DNA from: Bryoerythrophyllum caledonicum
Taxonomy: Eukaryota; Streptophyta; Bryopsida; Pottiales; Pottiaceae
NCBI GenBank assembly: GCA_963971425.1
Contig: OZ020514.1
Coordinates: 41,701,158-41,765,157, forward strand
Direction: 5' to 3'
Length of the DNA: 64,000 bases
A model generated the notes under the pieces. The model did not search any database. It was not told the DNA's origin and worked only from the letters and a program-made list of their open reading frames with translations. Of the stretch, positions 21,500-33,407 are shown in pieces; the stretch's first letter is position 1, and each line of letters opens with the position of its first letter. The position numbers were made by a program, and so were the translations under genes.

Positions 21500-23120
21500 A
21501 TCGCATAGTATTAGTGTAGATTAGTTAGTTCTAATCTACATTTGTTAATGACCTACGTCCACCACACCATATCTGCCCAACACATGTATTTCAATTGTTG
21601 GGATTTCGCGTGTTTTTGTATAGTGGCGCGTACGCATTTGACTTGACGTCTTTGTCAAGTCAAGTGAGTGTGTTTAGAGTGTGATTAGTGAGTTTCCTTG
21701 CTTGTAAGTATTGAATTATGATTAGTAAAGGCTCCGCATTCTCTATTCTGCTCGCACTTGTTGATTCTTTCCTTGTAAGTACGAGACATTTGACTACTCT
21801 TTTCATTTACAACATTCTCACTTGGCAAGGCCCTCCATTTTTCCTTCTGTTTAATGCCATTTTTGCATTTTGGAAGTTGGTAGAAGAAAAGGAAGAGCAA
21901 AGTGATGGTGTGGATGACTCTAGCCTTTAGTGTCTGTGCAAAGTTTGCACAAATTGGTGTTTTAGTTGTTGTGCATTGGATCTAAAATTTAAAAGAAACT
22001 CTCTGGAGTGGAGTTTCTCTTTGAATCTACCGTCGAGAGGCAATGGCTGATCACAAGTGGAAGAGATGGACATCCAATGGTAGGAAGCTAGTGATTCATG
22101 CGATGTACTAGTGACCTAGGCGGTTGTAGGGAACTTGCCTCATTGATGCAATCTTTGACAAGTTGACTGCGGCCTCTGAGTTTATGGATGCTTAGTAACC
22201 ATCCCACAATTGGACTAATGATCAGAAGCTGATTTTGTTAACTGAATGCTTCTTTCCAATTAAGGACTGATTGGACGTTGATGGCACGATTGGTGGCTAT
22301 TGGCTACTAAATGAGGCAATTGGTATTTATTTAGACTTCAATTTGTTATTTAAGGCTAGGAATTACTTTGCATTTGAACGTAAGGTGGCTAATGTGACAT
22401 TTTGGCATTGACTACGAAGTGACTAATTGAACGTACAATAGCTGACCAGGACAACAACAAGCGTGGACAACAGTTTTCATTCACGTCGGTTCTCATCCGT
22501 TGAAGATTGCATCCAACAGAGTTTCAAACACCCGGCTAGGGTGCATTATTGCAAAATTGATACGTAATTCCGTCAATACACCTATTTCCATGTTGAAATA
22601 TGACAAAATTATCAGTTTTGAATTGAAATTTCCAATCATCCCTGTAGTTGAAACCTCAATTTTTCAACTTTTGCACAAATGGTTATTTTAGAATTGTCTA
22701 CAAATTTGAATTTGAAGGAGCAACTAAAACTAGAAGAGTGGAAATTATTTAGTTTTCAAAACTTTGAAAAATCACATTTTTATGTGGCTTAAAAAAGGAT
22801 TGATGTCCAAACTTTGAAAGTAGTTTGAAAGGCCATTTTGACTTGGATGTGGGTAAAATTTGTGCCTACACTTGAGGATTTTGACATATAATCCAGTTTT
22901 AATGTTGTATTGGCTTGTTGGCACGATATAATATCCATTGTGCTAAGAGAACCTCTATCTTTGCTATGTACACTTAGTTCATGGTAGGATCAATGATCCC
23001 TAAGCGGATGGTAGGATCGTACAATCCTCTCATTTTAAGGTTCTCCTAAATTTGATTGAGGTTCAGTACTCACTGGGCATTCACATGACGCACTGAATGT
23101 TTGGACTCACTTGCAAACAA
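21500..23120. other. Spacer upstream of element C, no gene seen
   Basis: Unique AT-rich sequence with short frames only (for example 21718-21930 and 22500-22691), none with recognisable motifs or support from a second copy. Confidence 0.5.
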
Positions 23121-23534
23121 ATCTACAGTAGCGGTTGCCGCAATTTTGCAATCTATTGTTTTTAGAATGAAGAGGGATCACTTCAACAATGTTGCGATTA
23201 AACCTATTGGAAATTCATTTGCAAAGTGCACCCTCTGTATCATTCAGTAGTAGTACATCGACAAATCAGTTAAGGGTACTGCCAAATATAATTTATTCGT
23301 GAAGTAGAAACAAGCCTAAAACAACCTCCAAGCTTCGTGTAGGCGTGTGTATTATACCAGGAGAAAGGAGTCTAAGTGGCAAAAGGGCGATATTCTTAGT
23401 AATATCCACGATAAAATGGATACGACCAAGAACGCTATCCCTCGTATGCAAGTTTCTACCAAACTCACTTCATCTCTGGGTCAGTTTCCAATGAACATCA
23501 TCGATATGGTCACCCACGGACATGAAGATGGTGC
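23121..23534 (+). pseudogene. Element C transposase-like remnant, first part
   Basis: From about 23121 the DNA follows element A at about 10460-10870: FNNVAIK-, FAKCTLC-, CRRVYYTRRKESK, NIHDKMDTTKNAIPRMQVSTKL and MVTHGHEDGA. The N-terminal half and the intron are missing. Stops and frameshifts occur near 23250 and 23305. The coding block is cut at GATGGTGC by the Ty3/gypsy LTR at 23535 and resumes at 35758 with CTATACTCC, continuing the same protein region. Confidence 0.75.
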
Positions 23535-24052
23535 TGATAAGCTGAAATTATTACTCATACCCGTCCCATGATGAACTCATACATATCATATTGTTTCACG
23601 TCAGTGGTTTATTCTCAGTTCATGCAGGAAGTGGTAATACTAATCGGTTTTGCTTTTATCAAGTTCACGATTGCATGTTTGTGACTGTTCACCTTCTCCA
23701 GCTAGTACTTATCTAACTTTCTATTCTGAACTCGACTCGAGTTGTCACATTTGATCTTATTCGTGTTCCAACCCTATTCGTCTTGACTCTACATGGGTTT
23801 ACGTCCCTGAGCTGCCTCATGGTATTCCCTGGTGTGGCGCTAGAAGGAGGAGGCGACTGTCATGCTCGCGCCCATGTAGCCGAGATGATGGTGATCGGTT
23901 GAATAATTGATTGGTCCCTGAGATGCAACCCTGACCAGAAACCACAACCCGTGAGCCAAGAATAGAAACGAGGAGACTAGTAGGAATACTCACCGCGTGT
24001 GTGCACGAGGTCAGAAACAATTGAAGTCCATGAAATTAATTGTGGTCGTTCA
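23535..24052 (-). repeat. 3' LTR of Ty3/gypsy element 1
   Basis: 518 bp, TG...CA, direct partner of 35240-35757. On the minus strand a purine run (AGGGAGGAGA, at 24062-24053) lies directly before it, as expected of a polypurine tract. Confidence 0.9.
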
Positions 24053-24062
24053 TCTCCTCCCT
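24053..24062 (-). promoter_or_regulatory. Polypurine tract of Ty3/gypsy element 1
   Basis: AGGGAGGAGA on the minus strand directly abuts the 3' LTR. This is the usual plus-strand priming site position. Confidence 0.6.
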
Positions 24063-24074
24063 AGTCTCTAGCGC

Positions 24075-24368
24075 TTAAAAAGCGTCTACAGACTGTTCAG
24101 AGTGATATCGATATAACTTGAGCTTCAACCGGTTATAAACATTACGCATGATGTCGCCAGAAGGTGTGCTCAACAAGTACGCGATGTTGTTGAAGCACTT
24201 ATGGATCACATACGGTCTATTCAAGCGTGGTCTAAACTTCTGACCGTGTTGCTTAATCAGCCAATGGTCGATCATCAACACCAGATCGCCACGTTCAAAT
24301 TTTGAAACGGATTTTGCAACATCGTGCCGAGCTTTCCTCCTTAGTTGCATTGCCTGGTAAGTCTGCAA
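24075..24368 (-). pseudogene. Integrase C-terminal region, Ty3/gypsy element 1
   Basis: 97 codons: KARHDVAKSVSKFERGDLVLMIDHWLIKQHGQKFRPRLNRPYVIHKCFNNIAYLLSTPSGD. The FxxGDLV...G.KF.P...GPY.I pattern is the GPY/F-type module at the end of many Ty3/gypsy integrases. No chromodomain follows before the 3' LTR. A stop at 24369 separates it from the core in the preceding ORF. Confidence 0.75.
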
Positions 24369-24371
24369 CGC

Positions 24372-24773
24372 TCAACGACGTGTCTCATCAAGTCTCTCTA
24401 ATGATAGAACTCTGTTGGATAGTGAGTCGGTATATCCAAGTTGATGACGTACTGCTGTGCGCAGAGATGGTAGCTCCAGCTCGATCGGCATAATAGCTTT
24501 GAAGCCGAACGCAAGTTGAAAAGGAGTATGACATGTCTTATGCCTGGTGCGGTACGCACACAGAGCCTCTTCTACGTGCAAGTCCCATTCTTTACGTTTG
24601 TCAAGTACCACCTTGCCGATTATACCAACAAGTAGTCCATTAGTTCTTTCTACTAACCCATTCGCTTGTGGATAATATGGGCTTGCGCGGCAATGCTTCA
24701 CAGACATTTTGGCAAGCAGTTTAGTGATTAATTTGTTCACGAAATGCGTGCCCTGGTCCGTCACAATTTCCAA
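24372..24773 (-). pseudogene. Integrase core, Ty3/gypsy element 1
   Basis: The TDQGTHFVN motif carries the second catalytic Asp and SPYYPQANGLVERTN the catalytic Glu of the DDE triad; ALCAYRTRHKTCHTPFQLAFG follows. The part with the first Asp lies in 24774-25080, where several stops break the frame. Confidence 0.85.
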
Positions 24774-25084
24774 TGGGCAGCCGTAACGGCAAACTACTTG
24801 ATTGAAAATAAAATCAGCAGCTGTCTTCTTATTGCACTTTTCACTGGTGCCGCTTCAGACTACTTAGAGAGATAATTGGTAGCTATAATCAAGTATTCAT
24901 TTTGCTTGGCGGTAAGTGAGAGAGGTCCGACAAAGTCGACCTTCCATTTTTCAAAAACGCCGGTCGCTCATATTGGGTGTAGCTCAACATACGGCACAAC
25001 CTTTCTTCCATAAAGTTGGCATTGTACACAACTCCTATAGTAGTCGCTCCCATCTCTAAAGATCGAAGGCCAATAGTAACCAGC

Positions 25085-25693
25085 TTATAAAATTTTCTTC
25101 ACAGTGATATCGGTTGCAAAATGTCCACCACATATTCCTTTGTGACATGCACGTAATATTTCTTTCGTCTCTAGCAACGATACCGCTCGTCGAAGGATGC
25201 CGTCTTTGCGTGCTCTATAAAGCTCACCTCCAACGAGGATATAAGGGATGCTCTTTCGTCTGATATCTTTTCTTAATCCAGCATTTGCTTCCTCAGGTAG
25301 CATTAAATTTTCTAAATAAGTCTTGATGTCGTTGTATCCAAAGTCAACTTGTTCTCTTTCGTCGGCCAATACATAACATTTGTCTTCGTCGGATATAGCT
25401 CCGACATCCTCATCAGTATGTTGACCTAGCTCAAGCATTAAACTGGCATGCCTGGCGCCTATGCCTTTCTCCGTTTCGATCTCTAGATCGAACATTTGAC
25501 GAGCAACCATGAGTCTTGCTGCCCTTCCCTCTGGATTGGCTTGCTCGACTAGCTGCTTCAGACCTTTTGTCTCGCATTGTATTAAGGTTGACAGTGAACT
25601 TGAAAAAAAGTAGTGTTTGAATTTTGTGCAAGCGAATAATAAAGAGACTCCTAACTTCTCTAAAGGAGTGTACTTGCGCTCATAAAGGTTCAA
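25085..25693 (-). pseudogene. RNase H and integrase zinc-binding region, Ty3/gypsy element 1
   Basis: The start NLYERKYTPLEKLGVSLLFACTKFKHYF is the conserved Y-T-x2-E-K...FA..KF.HY box of the retroelement RNase H. The end (PYILVGGELYRARKDGILRRAVSLLETKEILRACHKGICGGHFATDITVKKIL) is the start of the integrase HHCC region (H...H). The middle is acidic and variable. Neighbouring frames carry stops on both sides. Confidence 0.7.
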
Positions 25694-25699
25694 GAGCCT

Positions 25700-26424
25700 G
25701 CTTGCCTAATGTAGTGGATGTGCTCTACTGGAATCATCGTTTTGCAGCAGGACCGTAGTGACTGCAAACTCTGCATACCGCCCCTAAAAACAACATGCCC
25801 TAATAAATATCTCTCTTCAAAGCCTAATTAACATTTTTTAAGACTAAGAGAGCATCCATGTTCACGCAGTCTTTGAAAAGCACCACGAACTTGCGGAACG
25901 TGTTCTAGTCTTTTTCTATACACTACAAAGTTGTCTAAATAGACTCTGATGAATTTACCAATGTAAGATCCAAAAATCTTGAGCTGCACGCGTTGAAATG
26001 TTCCTCCTGTATTGCAAAGGCCGAATGGCATCCGTAGATATGCAAAAGTGCTCCACGGGGTTGTGAAGGTAGTATATAAAATACTGTTAGGATGTATACG
26101 GATTTGATGGTAACTTGCGTAAACGTCTCAAAACCAAAACATCTCGTGTCCGACAACCTTGTCAAGAAGTTCATCAATATAAGGAAAAGGTTGTCTATCC
26201 TTTTTTGTAAACTTATTCAGCGCTTTATAATTCTTACAAACGTGCCACTTCCCTCCTTTATTTGATACGATTACCACTGGCGAGACCCATTCTGTGTTCT
26301 TCACTTCTTTCACGAATCCTCCCTCTAGTAGCATGTCCAGCTCTGCTTTCAAGACTGCCATACGATCTGGGGCCATTTGCTTTTGTCGTGCTCGGACGGG
26401 TTTAGCGTCGCTTGTTAACACTAT
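25700..26424 (-). pseudogene. Reverse transcriptase, Ty3/gypsy element 1
   Basis: Two overlapping frames give the RT fingers and palm: EGGFVKEVKNTEWVSPVVIVSNKGGKWHVCKNYKALNKFTKKDRQPFPYIDELLDKV (26128-26421), then MPFGLCNTGGTFQRV and the catalytic box VYLDNFVVY (25828-26031). The second Asp of the usual Y-x-D-D is Asn here, which would abolish polymerase activity. Stops and a frameshift near 26130-26030 separate the halves. Confidence 0.85.
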
Positions 26425-26868
26425 CTAGTGCTCGTCTAATGTGATTGCTAGAAGATCGCATTGGCGTGAAACACATGGGTCTGCGTAATCACGCACTACA
26501 GTTTCTATCTCAGCTCGTTCGTAGGTCGACAAAGTGGGGCCAAATTTTACAATTTGAAGAAGCTCTTCTTGTCTAGTTGGGCTAACATCCACGTCTTCCA
26601 TGTGTTCAATTGAACTAGTGATCACTTGTGGAAGAACATTTATAGCGTATGATTCTACTTCTGATTCCTCCAATTCTGGGCTTAAATTAGTGGTGACGTC
26701 CAAACTCCATGCTGAATCATCTATTTCTCCTGAGGTGTATCCTTCTGATGCATCTCTGGACAAAAATATGTTTGGTCTTGGTATGACTTGTATACTGACA
26801 CGGTTGTAAGGCGATCCGATCTTCATTTGTCCATTTTTCCAATAGTTTACAGCTCTCACTTGGCGCAA
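26425..26868 (-). pseudogene. Protease-RT linker region, Ty3/gypsy element 1
   Basis: A 147-codon frame joining protease to RT: acidic, ending EEIVKFGPTLSTYERAEIETVVRDYAD-type sequence, as often found just before the RT fingers of Ty3/gypsy polyproteins. No catalytic motif of its own. Confidence 0.5.
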
Positions 26869-27228
26869 CTAGGGTCTCCCTAATATCATGGGGTAGCCTT
26901 TTCTTCTTGTAGAGACGTCAAGAACATGGAAGTCAATTCTTACCGTTACACCATTGACAGTAATTGGTATTTGTTTGATTAAACATGTGGAACGAACGCA
27001 CCTTTGATCCACCACTTTCAAGTGTATTGTCGAAGCTCTATTCGGGGTCAGGTCCACTTCGTTCATAAACCACATCAACATGACATTGACCGCCGCACCT
27101 CCATCGATGAGGCAACCGCCCACCTCTCGCCCGTTAACAGTGGCTTCAACTTGTGGCGACTTCAAATCTCCAAGCGCTTTGTCAGTTAAGTGTACTTTGG
27201 ATATGTGCTTTGGCTGACGTGTGTTCAC
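26869..27228 (-). pseudogene. Aspartic protease, Ty3/gypsy element 1
   Basis: VEATVNGREVGGCLIDGGAAVNVM carries the active-site Asp in a D-G-G context, a variant of D-S/T-G known from some plant Ty3/gypsy lineages. The flap/strand VDQRCVRSTCLIKQIPITVNGVTVRIDFHVLD and a terminal MILGRP complete the retropepsin pattern. Confidence 0.8.
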
Positions 27229-27261
27229 GCCTTGTCGAAGTTCTCTTTGTAGCTAGGGACA

Positions 27262-27908
27262 TCAACTGACCAGCTCGCCTACTGTGATATTTGCATTTTG
27301 ATGTTCTAAATCCCGCAAGATAGAGTATTCCTGCTGCCCACGGCTCAGTAGTAAATCTTCTATTCCAATGTATCTTTTTGCTTTGTGTGCCTTTTCCTTC
27401 TTATCAGACTTCGAATGTTTGTTTGTGTGCTTCTCCGGATCATCACGATCTTTTGGTGGCCGGCCTCCTTTGGCTGCCATAATCTCTGGTTCTTCCTCCA
27501 TCACACAAGAGTTGTCTGCTAAATGCAGCAAGTTGACTACAGCAAGCTTGGCAGAAGGTTGAAGAGGAGGTTTGTTAGAGTCGGGGCAATCACTCTTGTA
27601 GTGGCCTTTACGACCGCAACCATGACAAGTAACAAATTGCACAAAACAATTGGTATTTTGTCGGTTTTTTCGTTACTAGACTTTTTGCACAAGAGTTGTT
27701 TTGTCCTTGTAAATTAAACAGCTTTAGATCCCGCATATCAGAGACTAGTTGACTTATCTCTAGATCTTTTACGCTGGTCCCAGCCTTAAATTCGGCATTG
27801 GATGGAGTGGTCTGTATTAACTAAGTAACCATGGAAGTCACCGCTGCAATTATCACATGCGATTGTGCAATACTCTGCAAATTCATCTCTTTCTTCTATG
27901 CCAACAAT
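27262..27908 (-). pseudogene. Gag C-terminus with CCHC knuckle, Ty3/gypsy element 1
   Basis: VTCHGCGRKGHYKSDCP is a textbook C-x2-C-x4-H-x4-C zinc knuckle, followed by a basic, lysine-rich stretch. Upstream coding is cut at 27908/27909 by the hAT-type insertion. The capsid part of the same gag is on the far side, at 33408-33853. Confidence 0.8.
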
Positions 27909-28079
27909 CAGGGTTGTCATACTCGACGGATGTCCGAATTGCCCATCCCTCCGATTTGTCCGCTCGGTAGAGGTCTCGCCCGTCCTATACAGTCAACCTA
28001 GGGTTAACTTACCATCAAGGTAAAAAAACATGCAAGGTGGCGGCCACGTTGGCACCACATTGCTGCCACGCATGACAGG

Positions 28080-28212
28080 GTCGTGTTCAAGTTGGGGCGG
28101 GGACTAAAGGGAAGAGGGAGGCAGTGCGGGGACGTCCTCGCCCGACCCGGAATGGCCTCATTTGAGGCGGGGACGTCTCCCTTGAGAATGGCGACGTCTC
28201 CATGAGGGGCGG
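28080..28212. repeat. GGACGTC-rich subterminal array, left end of fold-back element
   Basis: Several GGGGCGGGGACGTC(C/T)C-type units at the left end, interrupted by the solo LTR at 28213 and resuming at 28759-28860. The reverse-complement partner is at 32830-33220. Confidence 0.7.
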
Positions 28213-28758
28213 TGTTAAAGAGAGATTGACCTACAAACTCTCTTTCACATAAACCCTAGAAACCCTAATGAAACCCTGATTTGCTCAAAACTCCTCATAA
28301 AACCTCAAATCACATCGGATTTTATTGGTTAAATCATAGTTTGTACATGGCAAAGTCTTTCCAACTCAATGTCACCTCAAAACACCTCCTAACACTAACC
28401 CTAATTGTGTCTACGCTCCAGTTCCAAGTTCCAAGTGTGTGTGAGTGAGAGAGAGAGAGCTCCAAGGTCTCCCTCCATGTGCACCAAACCCTAATGGAAG
28501 TCATTTGGCGGATGAACACTAGGCTGGATGGAAGTCATCCAGTTGCCTAGGTTCATCCGACTGGTAGATGAAACTGGTCAGGACGGAAATCATCCGCCTG
28601 GCCAGGTTTCATCCGGCCAGTCCAGTGGATGAAACACTGTCGAGGACGGAAATCATCCGCCTGGCCAGGTTCATCCACTGGAGAGTTAAAAAACTCATAT
28701 GGAGTCCAAAAATGAAAATTACTACCCTGGTCCTTTAATCCTAGTTCTCTGCTTAACA
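28213..28758. mobile_element. Solo LTR, same family as 16655-17225, TSD GGCGG
   Basis: 546 bp from TGTTAAAG to GCTTAACA; GGCGG at 28208-28212 and again at 28759-28763. Roughly 90% identical to the copy at 16655, including the shortened (GA)n run and the GGATGA/TCATCC boxes. It is nested in the fold-back hAT element and is therefore the youngest insertion of this nest. Confidence 0.9.
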
Positions 28759-29320
28759 GGCGGGAACTCCTCCATTGGGGGCGGAGACCCATCCATTAGG
28801 GGCGGGGATGTCCCCTCCCCTGCCACAGAGAAGTCCCCACCCAACCCAGGAGAAGGAGGCCTTTTGGGCAGAATGGCATTTTGGGTGCATTGTGGTCCTG
28901 GCCGAGGCACTCTTCCTCTCAATTGGGCGGGTGCACATTTAAGTATAGAGTGCCTTATTTTTAGTTTCGACAAGATCGCGATGCACTTAAAATAACACGC
29001 AGATTATGTCATTCCCTCGTTCTAGGAAAAAAGGCTAAATGGAAAGTACAACTTTTGTCCTTTTATGGCATGCTCTCCAATAAGGAACACCTTTATTAGC
29101 TTCCTATCAGTTTCAGAGCGGACAGAAGGGGCTAGAAATAAATGCACCACTTGACATGGGAATTTGGAAAAATATTGAAAAGGTTAAGGAGGTTAAAATA
29201 AGAAACATTTCAAGTTTCCTAAAAAAAAATGAAGCATGTGTCCGATAGCAAAAGATTTATGCAAGTCCCCATACAAAAGGGGTAGTATAAGCTTCTAATA
29301 GAATGTAATGTGAAAAATCT

Positions 29321-29870
29321 CTAAATAAAAAATTTAAACATAAGTGCCCCACAAAAGATTAGGAATGCACCATCTACCATAAAAAACATTAATAAATTGT
29401 GTGTCCAATAGCAAGGGAGGTATGCAAGTCCCCATACATGAGGGGAAGTATAAGCTTCTAGTAGAATGTAATGTGCAAGTTCTCTAAATAAAAACTCTAA
29501 AAATAAGTGCCCCACAAAAGATTTGGAATGCACCACATACCATTAAAAACATTAATAAACCATGTGTCCAATAGCAAGGGAGGTATGCAAGTCCCCATAC
29601 ATGAGGGGAAGTATAAGCTTCTAGTAGAATGTAATGTGCAAGTTCTCTAAATAAAAACTCTAAAAATAAGTGCCCCACAAAAGATTTGGAATGCACCACA
29701 TACTAGCAAAAACAATAATAAATCATGAGTCCCATAGCAAGGGAGGTATGCAAGTCCCTATACATAAGGGGTAGTATAAGCTTCGACTAGAATGTAATGT
29801 GCAAGTCCTCTAAATAAAAACTTTAAACATAAGCGCCCCACAAAAGATTAGAACTTGAATACCTCCCTTG
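29321..29870. repeat. 163-bp tandem repeat inside fold-back element
   Basis: About 3.3 units with a period of 163 bases (AAGTGCCCCACAAAAGATT... to ...CTAAATAAAAACT). One inverted partial copy follows at 29870-30080 and another at 32310-32470. ORFs that repeat the same peptide (29321-29536 and 29484-29699) come from the period and are not genes. Confidence 0.85.
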
Positions 29871-30080
29871 CTATTGGACAGATGATTTATTAATGTTTTT
29901 AATGGTATGTGGTGCATTCCAAATCTTTTGTGGGGCACTTATGTATAAAGTTTTTATTTAAAGAACTTGCACATTACATTCTACTAGAAGTTCATACTAC
30001 CTCTTATGTATAGGGATTTGCATACCTCCCTTGCTATGGGACACATGATTTATTATTGTTTTTACTGGTAGGTGGTGTGT

Positions 30081-32300
30081 GAGCCCAATTAATGGTTCAC
30101 ATTTGGTTTTAGACTAACTATTTAGAAACTAGCAAATTAGTCAGACCATTGTGATTCGATGTAGTTAATTAGTAGTAGAGCTTTAGACTATCATTGAATT
30201 AGTGTTGGTAGAAGAATCTGGTTGTTAATAGGAAAATAGATGTGCGAGAAGCAAAAAGAGACAAAATGAAACTTAAAGTGTGGTGCAAGTGGGAGAAGTA
30301 GAAGAATGAGCATTAGGGATGTAGAATATTAATTAGAGGTAGTGGAGTTAGATATCGAGGAATTTTAATTGTTGAATGATTATTGATGAAGTTAGTTTAG
30401 TGTTTTAGTGATAGAGTAGAGTGTGGGAAAGACTCATATCGAAGAAGAAAGAAGAAGAAAGAAGAAGAAGAAGGGTTGGAGAAGGATTGCTAATCTTTTT
30501 GTTGGATTAAATAGAATCGAAATTATTGGGGGACTTGCAATTAGTTTGCAAATTGTTAGTTTAAATGATCTAGAACTCGGATTGGGGTGTATGAATAGTC
30601 AAACCTAGTGTTTCAATGTGTTTTAAACACATTGGTGAGGTTAATTTTGGCAAAAGGCCTTTAATTTAGGGGTTTTAGACGTGTTCAGCCCTAAAATCGG
30701 GATTAGGGCTAGAGTGATTGTGGGCCCTTGATCTTGATTAGGGGTTGTTAGGTTCAAGGATGGGGATGTGGCCGCCACCCTTGAGACTCTTCCTACTTGT
30801 ATAAGAGGGCTTGGTTGGCCAAGCTTTCTCTCTCTCTTGTGTGGGCGAAGCCATGTCCAAGTGCTCCCCCATTTACCCTTGTTTTGTAAGAGCTGCGGTT
30901 GCATTGCTCTTGTGTGTTAGATATTTAAAGATTTAACAAGGAAGTTTACCTGTAGTTAGATCTTGTTGTTAGCTTTCTAGAGACACCAAGCATGTTGTGT
31001 TTGAAGCAAAGATGAGGAAGTTGTGATGGTTTTAGTAATGAGGGGTCTGCTGCTAGCCAGATTTGGTGCGTCAACTTTGGCGGACTACTGCGAGCGGACT
31101 ACGACGGCTTTGAAGCTGATCTTTGGAAGGTGCGTGGAGCTTCAAGTTGGCCTTCCGTGGACACTAAGCACGTGCAATTCCAAGTGAAGACAAAGGAGTT
31201 ATGGCCAATGAAGTGCGAGAGGGTCGACGGCCGCAAGAGTTGAAGGGCAGTAACTTTGGAGGCCCGTAAATTTTTATTGGTAAGAGGTTTTTTGGTGTTT
31301 TTTGCGTGTGCTGGAGCGGCGTGAAGTCTACCCCCTACGGTCCAAGTTTTGTGATCATTGGAGAACCGAGAAGGACGTGGCTGTCGATTAAAAGCGAGGA
31401 GGTCCTGCCGCCGGTAGTTCTCAAGCATCAACTTCGGTGGGCTACTGCGGGCGAACCCCAACGACTTTGGAGCCGATATTTGGAGAATATGTAGATCTGG
31501 AAGTCAGCTTTTTAAAGACCCTAGGCACGCTTGAAGGAGATCTACGACCACGAAGTTACAACTGTTTTAGTGACAGGGGGTCCTGCTGCCCTTCCGACCC
31601 CCTTCAAACTCAATTTTTTCACTAATTGTTGTTTTTTTTTATTTGCATGGTGTATTGTGGAGTTGAAGTATGAATGTTGTTGATGATGGGTGAAGGTGCA
31701 CATGTGAAGCCCCGGCCTATGGCACGGTTCTGGTGCATCAACATTCATTTGCTTGTGTTCCAACCTAGGGTATTGTGTATGTTTTGTGAGGGTTGCTTGC
31801 ATTAGGAATGGTCTAGTAACTTGGAGTTTTACAAGAGTGTGATAATTTTTATTTTTTCTTAAAATTAAAAAAATAAAATAAAATAAAAAAATTTAAATTT
31901 AAATTTAAAAAAAAAACAAAAGTCAAAAGTGAAATCCAGGGGGGGGGAAAGTAAATGTTTTAACCTAGAGTTAAAGTCTAATTCATTTATGTGAATTGAA
32001 GTTACTTGAGTTAAATTTATTTACTTGGGAAAAAATATTTACTGTAGGTTAAACTTAAGTTACTTAGGGTAAGTTTAATTTACTTTGGGATTAATTGAAA
32101 TTACTTAATCTAATTTATCTTTGCGTGAATTTATATCTACTTTTAGGTTAACTTTATTCTAATTGGGTTAAACAATTTTATGGAAGTTAAGTGGTAATTC
32201 CTTGTATGCGATAAACATCATGTGGATTGGTATTGAATTACTAGAATGTGAGTGATTTTAACCCCCTACTACTAAACGCAATCAAGGGGGGTGAAATATC
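30081..32300. other. Central non-palindromic part of the fold-back element
   Basis: Non-coding. A (GAA)n-type run lies at 30440-30475. A degenerate duplication of about 200 bases occurs at 31055-31150 and 31425-31510 (TCAACTT.GG.GG.CTACTGCG). This could be an old LTR fragment or captured DNA; no protein domain is seen. Confidence 0.45.
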
Positions 32301-32309
32301 ACTGACATG

Positions 32310-33225
32310 GTGCATTCCAAATCTTCTGTGGGGCACTTATGTTTAAAGTTTTTATTTCAAGAACTTGCACATTACATTCTACTAGAAGTTCATACTACCC
32401 CTTATGTATGAGGACTTACATAACTCCTTTGCTATTGGACACATGCTTCATTTCTTTTAGGAATCTTGAAAAGTCTCTTATTTTAACCTCCCTAACCTTT
32501 TCAATATTTTTCCAAATTCCCATGTCAAGTAGTACATTCATTTTGAGTCCTTTAAGTCCGCTCCAAAACTAAAAGGGAGCTAATAAAGATGTTCCTTATT
32601 GGAGAGCATGCCGTTAAAGGACAAAAGTTATACTTTCCATTTAGCCTTCTTTCCTAGAACCAAGGAATGACATAATCTGCATGTTATTTTAAGTGCGTTG
32701 CGATCTTGTCGAAACCAAAAATAAGGCAGCCTATACTCAATTGCGCATCCGCTCCATGGTGTGGAGGAGTGCCTTGGCTAGGACTACAATGCACTCGAAT
32801 TGCCATTCTGCCCGAAAGGCCTCCTTCTCCTTAGTTGGGCGGGGACTTCTCCGTAGAAGGGGCGGAGACGTCCCCGCCTCTAATGGAGGCGTCCGCGCCC
32901 CTAATGGGGACGTCCCCTCCCTAGAGCGGAGACGTCCCGGCCCCTCATGGAGGTGTCCCGCCCTTAATGGAGATGATCCGCCCTCGAGGGAGGCGTCCCT
33001 GCCTCGAATGGAGGCATCCCTTCTCCAGGGCAGAGACGTCCCCACCCCTCATCGAGGCGTCCTTGCCCCTAATGGAGACATCCCCGCCCTCAAGGGAGGC
33101 ATCCCCGCCCCCAAGGGAGGCGTCCTTGCTTCGGGGCGGAGACATCCCGGCCCCTTATGGGGACGTCTCCATTAGGGGCGGGGACGCCCTTTGGAAGGGG
33201 CGGGGATGTCCTTGCTGTAGCGCCA
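32310..33225. repeat. Right inverted arm and GGACGTC array of fold-back element
   Basis: 32310-32780 is the reverse complement of 28900-29350 with modest divergence. 32830-33220 is an array of about a dozen GGGGCGGAGACGTCCCCGCC-like units in both orientations. Confidence 0.8.
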
Positions 33226-33407
33226 CCGTGGCGTGACACGTCTGAATGTGACGTGTCCATCATAGTAAAAATTTCTAACCTGCAAAAAATTACCGGGCGC
33301 ACTTCAGGCAATCCGTCTGAACCGTCCGCCTGTCCAGTTCGGACCGCCCGTCCGTCCGTCCTGTCTGATCACCTCATCCTGTCCGTTATGACAACCCTGC
33401 CAACAAT

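Larger units (their letters stand above)
27909..33399. mobile_element. Non-autonomous hAT-type fold-back element, 8-bp TSD CCAACAAT
   Basis: Terminal inverted repeats CAGGGTTGTCATA...TATGACAACCCTG at 27909 and 33399 are flanked by the perfect 8-bp duplication CCAACAAT (27901-27908 and 33400-33407). CAGGG ends and 8-bp duplications are the hAT hallmark. Inward of the TIRs are long, imperfectly inverted subterminal regions rich in GGACGTCC (28080-28210 and 28760-28860 versus 32830-33220), then matching arms (28900-29350 versus 32310-32780). I find no transposase inside. It interrupts the gag of Ty3/gypsy element 1. Confidence 0.9.

Noticed and set aside
29321..29699. Two similar membrane-like ORFs (71 codons each)
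   Set aside because: They are identical by the 163-bp tandem period; they shift with the repeat and have no other support.
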